A stretch of DNA of 10,507 bases, from positions 1-10,507 of the forward strand of contig CAZCZY010000057.1 of assembly GCA_964503525.1 (NCBI GenBank), given 5' to 3'. How positions within the stretch are numbered: the first letter of the stretch is position 1; each line of letters starts with the position of its first letter. This DNA comes from CAZCZY01 sp964503525 (GTDB lineage: Bacteria > Patescibacteriota > JAUYIX01). The position numbers and the translations under genes are program-made. The notes beneath the pieces are model-generated. The model had not been told where the DNA came from, did no database searches, and was given only the letters and a program-made list of their open reading frames with translations. Positions 6,041 through 10,507 of this stretch are shown in pieces.

Positions 6041-7306
6041 GTGAGAGATTTCAAATTGATCGGCAGGCCATCTGGTGTACCGGTGTGGTACATGCAGACG
6101 CCGGACTGGATCGAATCAGCGGCGGTGTACTGTGTGATGTTTGTCGGATCAGCAGACGATCTGATGGTCGGCCCCGCTGGGATTTATCATTTGCTGGAAC
6201 ACGTTCTATTCCGGGGCACTGCCAAGTTCGCCAATAATCGCGAGATTAAGCGACCGCTTTTGCGGCATGCTGGTCGCATCAACGCTTTTACGACTCACGA
6301 GATGACTGCATCCATCAGTAATGTGCCATTATCCCTGCTTGATCAAGCGCTTGATCGCCAAGTGGACCTGTTTGGCCAACCAAAACTTCGGCAGTCAGAC
6401 ATGGAACACGAACGTCATGTCATTCACACTGAGCTTGTTGAGCATGCCAGCGATATGGAAAATTGGATCGGTGAGCGCGCCTGCGAACTTCAGTACGGAA
6501 AAGAACATCCGTTCTCGCATAGTCCTGGTGGGACGCACAAGAGCCTTGATCGTGTGACGTATCGGCAATTGCTCAAGGCGTACGCTGCTGGATATTCGCG
6601 CAACCGCATGATCGTTGTCGCAACGAGCAAGCTGACCCCCGGGACGCTCTTGAGAAAAATTGCTCCGCACCTCAAGCGAATTCCAGAGCGTGATTTGTCT
6701 GTTACGGACGAACGCCGACGTAATGCTTTCTACGGCGAGGCACCATCTTGGAAAACCGGTGGCGTTGAAAAGATCGTCTGGCCCTTCAGCGGCGCTCGGG
6801 TCACGGTGGCATTTCAGCTGGAATTTGGCCCATTCCGAGACGTCTGCCGGTGGAATTTTTTCATGAAGGTTCTCAACGGCAGTACGGGTTCGCCCATGCA
6901 CCAGGTCCTGCGAGAAAAGCGCAAGCTGGTCTATGGCGTTGACTCGTTGCTGGGCTTCACTGCAGAGCTGAGTCGGGTTGGTGTTACCGCACAGGTCAGA
7001 GAACAAAACATTTACCCTTTGCTCAAGGCCTTCTGGGATGTGTTTGAAGATCCAAAGCTCATCACGCGTGATCGAGTTGATGTCGTGCGGGACACCATCC
7101 GCGGATCCAAGCATATGCGAACGCTAAATCCGCTCGGAGCGGTTGGTGACGCTGTCAATGAAATCGCTGTTGCAGGTCACGTGATTCCAGAAAAGGAGTA
7201 CCTCGACATAATGTTGGGCTTTGATGTTGATGAGCTACGAACTATTCAGTCGCAGCTGACTCGACCCAAGGCACGGACAATTATTTTTTCGAAAGAGCAC
7301 GCATAA
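6041..7306 (+). CDS. M16 family zinc metallopeptidase (pitrilysin/processing-peptidase type)
   Basis: 421 residues from the preferred GTG start (424 from GTG at 6032). M16 peptidases are two-lobed zinc proteases that degrade or process unfolded peptides. The inverted zinc motif HxxEH is intact as H50-LL-E53-H54, followed by LFRGT. The third ligand is Glu131 in ERHVIHTEL, 77 residues after H54, the normal spacing. The second lobe keeps the conserved Arg/Tyr region (MHQVLREKRKLVYGVDS). It therefore looks like an active two-domain M16B-size enzyme. No signal peptide or membrane segment is seen, so it is probably cytoplasmic unless exported by another route. By hand count 15 of 21 lysine codons are AAG, whereas ruvA uses AAA in 8 of 9. 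It has its own promoter and terminator, so it is a single-gene unit. Confidence 0.93.
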   Translation: MRDFKLIGRPSGVPVWYMQTPDWIESAAVYCVMFVGSADDLMVGPAGIYHLLEHVLFRGTAKFANNREIKRPLLRHAGRINAFTTHEMTASISNVPLSLLDQALDRQVDLFGQPKLRQSDMEHERHVIHTELVEHASDMENWIGERACELQYGKEHPFSHSPGGTHKSLDRVTYRQLLKAYAAGYSRNRMIVVATSKLTPGTLLRKIAPHLKRIPERDLSVTDERRRNAFYGEAPSWKTGGVEKIVWPFSGARVTVAFQLEFGPFRDVCRWNFFMKVLNGSTGSPMHQVLREKRKLVYGVDSLLGFTAELSRVGVTAQVREQNIYPLLKAFWDVFEDPKLITRDRVDVVRDTIRGSKHMRTLNPLGAVGDAVNEIAVAGHVIPEKEYLDIMLGFDVDELRTIQSQLTRPKARTIIFSKEHA

Positions 7307-7324
7307 TGGTGGGTTGCTCACAAC

Positions 7325-7357
7325 AAAAAGCCTCTCGAAAACTCGAGAGGCTTTTTT
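7325..7357 (+). terminator. Terminator of the M16 gene, possibly bidirectional
   Basis: GCCTCTCGA (7330-7338) and TCGAGAGGC (7343-7351) form a perfect nine-base-pair stem with a four-base loop. A5 precedes it and T6 follows, so the stem extends by A-T pairs and could end transcription from both sides. It starts 18 bases after the M16 stop codon. Confidence 0.95.
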
Positions 7358-7367
7358 CTTAGACACC

Positions 7368-7402
7368 AAAGCAAAAGAGCAGGATGAGATAATCCTGCTC
7401 TT
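7368..7402 (-). terminator. Terminator of the secreted-protein gene
   Basis: AAGAGCAGGAT (7375-7385) and ATCCTGCTCTT (7392-7402) are perfect 11-base arms around a six-base loop. On the minus strand the hairpin is followed by a T-rich tract (TTTTGCTTT). It lies 26 bases after the stop of the minus-strand gene. Confidence 0.85.
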
Positions 7403-7428
7403 ATAATGTAACTTGCGATGGTGTTCGC

Positions 7429-8055
7429 TTACTTCTTGGTCATGTAGAGGGGTGTTCCTCTGCGGTGGTAGCGCGGATGAAGTCTAATCTCCTCGCTTTT
7501 GCAAAGTCGATCTTTGGTAAGCAGCAACAGAAATTTACCGTACCGCTCGCGATCGATTTCCAAGACAGTTGCCTGGCATTGACTCTGCATGCGATGTTCG
7601 TCGAGGTAGATTTGGAAGTGCCCAACCGTCCCATCCGACGTTTCTGCAAAAACGTGTACGATGCGCTTTGCTGCCACGTCGACAAACACCATTTGTCCAC
7701 CGGGTGACACATTCCATGTCGCGGATTGACTGTGTTCGCCGAGAACGATACGGGCCTCGATTAAGACAGTGACTTGCACTTTTTCCTTGAGTCCATTCTC
7801 GACAAGTAGCGAACCCACGATCTCATCCTCAGTTTTCCAAAAGGGGTGATCGCAGGGAATGTTGGTGGCGATCGCGCGCGGATCGAGTGCGTCCGCACCG
7901 ACCATGAGTGAATTGACCAAAAAATTGGTGAGATCGCTTTGTACCTTGGGTTCCGTGCAAGCGTTTGGTCCTTGGCACATCTTGGTTTCTGCAATGTCTG
8001 CGTAACCGGGGCTTGCGACGAGAGTCAGAGCGATGAGCACAAGTAGTCGGTCCAT
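7429..8055 (-). CDS. Secreted cysteine-containing protein, unknown family
   Basis: 208 residues from ATG at 8055, chosen because AAAGGAGGG (8059-8067) is ideally placed and because the protein then begins with a clean signal peptide. MDRLLVLIALTLVASPGYA fits a short n-region, a hydrophobic core and signal-peptidase I cleavage after GYA (residue 19). A longer frame extends upstream to 8154, but its extra residues have no such support. The mature protein has five cysteines, two close together near its start (MCQGPNAC), then IPC, SQC and RLC. The middle (about residues 85-155) alternates hydrophobic residues as in a beta-sandwich (VQVTVLIEARIVLG, GGQMVFVDVAAKRIVHVF, GHFQIYL). The C-terminus is basic (HPRYHRRG). 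I do not recognise it. It is convergent with the M16 gene and divergent from ruvA. Confidence 0.75.
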   Translation of the reverse strand: MDRLLVLIALTLVASPGYADIAETKMCQGPNACTEPKVQSDLTNFLVNSLMVGADALDPRAIATNIPCDHPFWKTEDEIVGSLLVENGLKEKVQVTVLIEARIVLGEHSQSATWNVSPGGQMVFVDVAAKRIVHVFAETSDGTVGHFQIYLDEHRMQSQCQATVLEIDRERYGKFLLLLTKDRLCKSEEIRLHPRYHRRGTPLYMTKK

Positions 8056-8125
8056 GGGCCCTCCTTTGAGCGAACCGGTTTTGAACGGCAATTTCGAAAG
8101 AACAAAACAAACTCCACTGACGTAC

Positions 8126-8154
8126 TTAGTAGCGCTCGCGCGCGCGAGCGTCAA
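8126..8154 (-). promoter_or_regulatory. Candidate promoter of the secreted-protein gene
   Basis: On the minus strand: TTGACG (8149-8154), exactly 17 bases, then TACTAA (8126-8131). The -35 is strong and the -10 weak (three of six). The predicted leader is about 60 bases before the ATG at 8055. The spacer is almost entirely filled by a GC palindrome. Confidence 0.45.
8133..8150. repeat. 18-base perfect GC palindrome in the promoter spacer
   Basis: CGCTCGCGCGCGCGAGCG reads the same on both strands. It contains ten bases of strictly alternating CG (8137-8146), a sequence able to adopt Z-DNA or a cruciform. It covers the spacer and two -35 bases of the secreted-protein promoter, between that gene and ruvA, so it is a good operator candidate for one or both. 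Confidence 0.7.
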
Positions 8155-8164
8155 ACGTCGCCTT

Positions 8165-8192
8165 TTGTTTAGGACGTTTTTTAGGCTAGCAT
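8165..8192 (+). promoter_or_regulatory. Candidate ruvA promoter, short leader
   Basis: TTGTTT (8165-8170), 16 bases, TAGCAT (8187-8192, four of six), ending nine bases before the ruvA ATG. Transcription would begin two or three bases before the start codon, consistent with the lack of a Shine-Dalgarno. Confidence 0.35.
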
Positions 8193-8201
8193 GGCGATAC
8201 T

Positions 8202-8807
8202 ATGATCAGCGGTCTTGCAGGGACCATTCTTGAAAAAAGCGAGCGGCATGTCGTCATTGACGTACAGGGCGTGCGCTATGAGGTACAAATGAGTGCGTCA
8301 GGGTTGGGACACTTGCCCATCGCAGGGCAGCCGATCGAGGTCTGGACTCGTTTGATTCCCAGCGACGATGCCTTAACGCTGTTTGGTTTTGCGACGGCGC
8401 GCGAGCGGCAAATGTTTGATTTGCTTCGCAGCGTAAACGGCGTCGGACCGCGCCTCGCGTTAAACATTTTGAGCTCCCTCTCGCTACAGGAGATTGCGCA
8501 AAACGTGTCACAAGAAAACCCCGAAGCATTCTTAAAAGTTCCGCGGCTTGGTCGCAAGACCGCTGGCAAAATAATTCTCGACCTCAAAAATAAAATTGAC
8601 GAACAATTTAGCACAACGGTGGCTGGCGCAGCGGCGAGTATTAGGCATGACGCTGGCACTGACTTAGCATTGCAAGCGCTGCTCGAACTTGGCTACACAG
8701 CAGACGAAGCCAAACAAGCGCTCCAATCCGTCAAAGCAAAAGAGCCAGGTGACCAAGTGCGCGAGGCACTGCAACAGTTGGGTTCGCATACGACAGTGAG
8801 TCGCTAA
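8202..8807 (+). CDS. ruvA: Holliday junction branch migration protein RuvA
   Basis: 201 residues, normal length. RuvA tetramers hold the four-way junction open and load the RuvB motor during recombination and fork repair. Domain I (1-62) is the OB-fold with the acidic pin residues Asp55-Asp56 (LIPSDDALTLFGF). Domain II carries two helix-hairpin-helix DNA-binding motifs, SVNGVGPRLALNIL and VPRLGRKTAGKIILDLKNK. After a flexible linker (about 128-150), domain III (LALQALLELGYTADEAKQALQSVK), the RuvB-contacting part, is present. MISGLAGTI is a typical start. Neither ruvB nor ruvC is adjacent here. It is followed after two bases by the FemAB-like gene, probably as one operon. Confidence 0.97.
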   Translation: MISGLAGTILEKSERHVVIDVQGVRYEVQMSASGLGHLPIAGQPIEVWTRLIPSDDALTLFGFATARERQMFDLLRSVNGVGPRLALNILSSLSLQEIAQNVSQENPEAFLKVPRLGRKTAGKIILDLKNKIDEQFSTTVAGAAASIRHDAGTDLALQALLELGYTADEAKQALQSVKAKEPGDQVREALQQLGSHTTVSR

Positions 8808-8809
8808 CC

Positions 8810-9838
8810 ATGCAACAGGTATCAGAAAGAGAAGCGACTGCGCTCGACCGCTTTGTACAACAGGAGATGGATTCGTCCCTGTTGCAGTCCTGGATGTGGG
8901 GTGACTTTCAAAAGGCCGTTGGGAGAAAAACTTGGCGACTTGTTGTGCGTGAGCGTGCTGTGGCTCTGGTCGTAAAACATGACCTGCCATTTGGTTGGTC
9001 GTACTTGTATGTGCCGCGCGGACCGGTTGTGGTTGGACAAAAAGCAGGCTCACCTGATACCGACGCACTCAAAAAAATATGCGAACAACTACGCACGCTC
9101 GCCGTGCAAGAGCATGCGGTTTTTGTTCGCATCGATCCACCGTTACCTCTAAAAATTAATGCCGAAGAAACATCTACGTGGTTTGCACCGCTTGGGTTTA
9201 AACCGGCTGCCAATCAAATTCAACCACGGGTAACCGCGCGTCTTGATCTCTCGATCGGCCGCGACAAGTTGCTAGAAAAAATGAAAAGCAAAGCGCGCTA
9301 CAACATTCGGCTCGCCACAAAAAAAGAAGTGACCGTGCGCGAGTCGCTTTTGGCGGCCGACGTAGAAACATTTTTACATCTCAACCGCGAAACAACCGAG
9401 CGCGATCAATTTATTGCACATGAGGATGTGTATTACCGTACGCAGTTTGAATTGCTCGGCAAGGCGGGGATGTTGAAGTTGTTCGTGGCGGAGTACAAAG
9501 ACAAACCGTTGGCGGTTATTGCGGTTGCCTTTCATGGACAAACCGCAACGTACTTACATGGCGTCTCTAGCAATGAGGAACGCAATCGCATGCCGGCATT
9601 TGCCGTGCAGTGGGAGGCAATCAAAGCAGCGGAGCGGTTGGGAGTGCGTTGGTATGATTTTCATGGTGTGGCGCCGACGGATGATCCAAAACATCCTTGG
9701 GCGGGGATCACCCGATTTAAATTGGGATTTGGCGCGGAGCGTGTGGAGTATATGGGCGCGCTAGATTTACCGATACAGCGCGCCAAGTATTTGCTGTATA
9801 AAACGCGCGTCAAATTGCGACCGTCGGACGGACGCTAG
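8810..9838 (+). CDS. FemAB/FemX-family aminoacyltransferase (peptidoglycan interpeptide bridge)
   Basis: 342 residues. FemX-type enzymes use aminoacyl-tRNA to add amino acids to the lipid II stem peptide on the inner face of the membrane. The first GNAT-like domain opens with SLLQSWMWGDFQKAVGRKTWRL (23-44) and SYLYVPRGPV (64-73), typical of the family. The second contains KSKARYNIRLATKKEVTVR (159-177) and the conserved C-terminal block WYDFHGVAPTDDPKHPW (281-297) with GITRFKLGFG (299-308). There is no long coiled-coil insertion, so it resembles FemX more than FemA/B. The ATG follows the ruvA stop by two bases with no Shine-Dalgarno, suggesting translational coupling. Exact amino acid and substrate cannot be read from sequence; related FemAB-fold proteins can have other targets. 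Confidence 0.9.
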   Translation: MQQVSEREATALDRFVQQEMDSSLLQSWMWGDFQKAVGRKTWRLVVRERAVALVVKHDLPFGWSYLYVPRGPVVVGQKAGSPDTDALKKICEQLRTLAVQEHAVFVRIDPPLPLKINAEETSTWFAPLGFKPAANQIQPRVTARLDLSIGRDKLLEKMKSKARYNIRLATKKEVTVRESLLAADVETFLHLNRETTERDQFIAHEDVYYRTQFELLGKAGMLKLFVAEYKDKPLAVIAVAFHGQTATYLHGVSSNEERNRMPAFAVQWEAIKAAERLGVRWYDFHGVAPTDDPKHPWAGITRFKLGFGAERVEYMGALDLPIQRAKYLLYKTRVKLRPSDGR

Positions 9839-9844
9839 GTTTTC

Positions 9845-9874
9845 AAAAAAAGCCCCTGATCGTTGATCAGGGGC
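9845..9874 (-). terminator. Terminator of the P-loop kinase gene
   Basis: GCCCCTGATC (9852-9861) and GATCAGGGGC (9865-9874) form a perfect ten-base stem with a three-base loop. On the minus strand it is followed by seven T, five bases after the kinase stop codon. On the plus strand no T-run follows, so it may stop the ruvA-FemAB transcript only weakly. Confidence 0.93.
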
Positions 9875-9878
9875 GGGA

Positions 9879-10376
9879 CTAAGGCTGGCGCCTTGGGGGC
9901 CGGTTTTTGGATGGTGTGGGCGCCATATGTGGTTCGATCTTGAGGATTTCGTCAAAACCCTCAATGAGCATTGGGTGGTTGTGCGCAAACTGGATGGCAA
10001 ACTCTTTGAGTTTTTCGATGGTGAGCGTGGGCCGGATGCCCTGCATTTGCCGCTCCGTATGCCGTGCAATGCAGAGGTCGAGGGGCGTGTCCATCCAAAC
10101 ACAGATTGTCTTGGCGGCGATGTCGCGACCGGCCATGATGTTGTCGTGGCGGTAGCGGCGCAAGGTGTTGGTCGCATCAAAGACGACATTTCGCCCGCCC
10201 GACAACGTGGAGTTGATGATTTTGCGGGCAATGGCAAAGGCCTCCTCTGATTGGACGTGATATTCGTATCGGATCCTATCAGTGTTAACGATCCAGGCGC
10301 CTTGTCTCGCCAGCATCTTGGCGTAGGTAGATTTGCCCGAACCAGGGATTCCCACCAAGAAATAATACGTGGCCAT
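9879..10376 (-). CDS. P-loop kinase, polynucleotide-kinase-like (AAA_33 type)
   Basis: 165 residues from ATG at 10376, chosen because GGAGGTG (10380-10386) precedes it at ideal spacing and the Walker motif then begins at once, as is normal. Walker A is G9-IPGSGKS-T17. NTDRIR (31-36) matches the substrate-binding Asp region of polynucleotide kinases, NVVFDATN (63-70) is the second conserved strand, and R105-HTE-R109 looks like the lid arginines. These features fit the family that includes the T4 polynucleotide kinase 5'-kinase domain. The substrate is unknown: RNA or DNA 5' ends, a nucleoside or a small molecule are all possible. The C-terminus is a Pro/Arg/Lys-rich tail (about 152-165). A longer upstream extension would begin inside the Shine-Dalgarno and is rejected. 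Confidence 0.88.
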   Translation of the reverse strand: MATYYFLVGIPGSGKSTYAKMLARQGAWIVNTDRIRYEYHVQSEEAFAIARKIINSTLSGGRNVVFDATNTLRRYRHDNIMAGRDIAAKTICVWMDTPLDLCIARHTERQMQGIRPTLTIEKLKEFAIQFAHNHPMLIEGFDEILKIEPHMAPTPSKNRPPRRQP

Positions 10377-10430
10377 GGGCACCTCCATTGGGACTTTTTG
10401 GTTGCAAGTTTTTTTAGGAACGAACACTGG

Positions 10431-10459
10431 ACACTACGCTACATTTTGGTTCGTGTCAA
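10431..10459 (-). promoter_or_regulatory. Candidate promoter of the P-loop kinase gene
   Basis: On the minus strand: consensus TTGACA (10454-10459), 17 bases, TAGTGT (10431-10436, three of six). The predicted start near 10424 leaves a leader of about 48 bases, including the Shine-Dalgarno. Confidence 0.55.
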
Positions 10460-10507
10460 TCTTATGAGTGCGGTACGATATCTGCATGGTAACGGTAATG
10501 ACATAAA

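Noticed and set aside
6395..7114. Long open frame (239 codons) on the minus strand inside the M16 gene
   Set aside because: The plus-strand frame has full M16 motifs; the antisense frame has no ribosome site or recognisable domain and is a codon-bias shadow.
8056..8154. Upstream extension of the secreted protein to residue MTLARASATKY
   Set aside because: It would bury the signal peptide and the ideal SD at 8059-8067, and its codons overlap the promoter palindrome.
9767..10237. Minus-strand frame of 156 codons overlapping the kinase
   Set aside because: It is a different frame of the same strand with low-complexity Ser/Arg/Pro composition, and it crosses the terminator hairpin and the FemAB end.
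10460..10507. Possible small plus-strand gene at the right edge (ATG at 10486)
   Set aside because: The frame stops after six codons, so nothing codes there within the window; the region is probably the upstream part of the next gene.

Overview
This window looks like a chromosomal segment of a small-genome bacterium, most plausibly a Candidate Phyla Radiation (Patescibacteria) member. The hints are compact gene packing, a divergent Fic protein, a FemX-type bridge ligase with the C-terminal HPWAGITRFKLGFG block, and several genes without Shine-Dalgarno (SD) sites. That placement is inference from style; no rRNA or phylogenetic marker search could be run. The genetic code appears standard: truB ends in TGA and the other genes in TAA or TAG. 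No tRNA, rRNA, CRISPR array, insertion sequence or phage gene was seen.

Layout, left to right. holA (DNA polymerase III delta) runs rightward and meets rpsT (S20), which lies downstream of truB on the minus strand. A short divergent region then launches a small four-cysteine zinc-ribbon-like protein on the plus strand, closed by a clear terminator. Next on the minus strand are a winged-helix/Fic fusion protein and, upstream of it, uvrB. They are separated by 84 bases carrying four copies of AATTGTATC. Divergent from uvrB is an M16 (pitrilysin-type) zinc peptidase, which converges through two back-to-back terminators on an unrecognised secreted, cysteine-containing protein. Divergent from that is ruvA followed two bases later by a FemAB-family ligase, which converges on a P-loop polynucleotide-kinase-like protein at the right end.

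Functionally this is mostly housekeeping: replication (holA), translation (rpsT, truB), repair and recombination (uvrB, ruvA) and cell wall (FemAB-like). Less ordinary genes are interspersed: zinc-ribbon protein, Fic, M16 peptidase, secreted orphan and P-loop kinase. I see no obvious multi-gene defence or mobile system.

The most interesting patterns are these. (1) The Fic protein has Gln instead of the catalytic His, with an intact inhibitory motif and an operator-like repeat array at its own promoter. (2) Start signals fall into two classes. Four genes have strong SD sites and promoters 45-70 bases upstream. Several others have no SD but a -10-like hexamer only 6-11 bases before the start codon, suggesting leaderless or nearly leaderless transcripts. 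(3) Two promoters have GC-rich palindromes filling their 17-base spacers.
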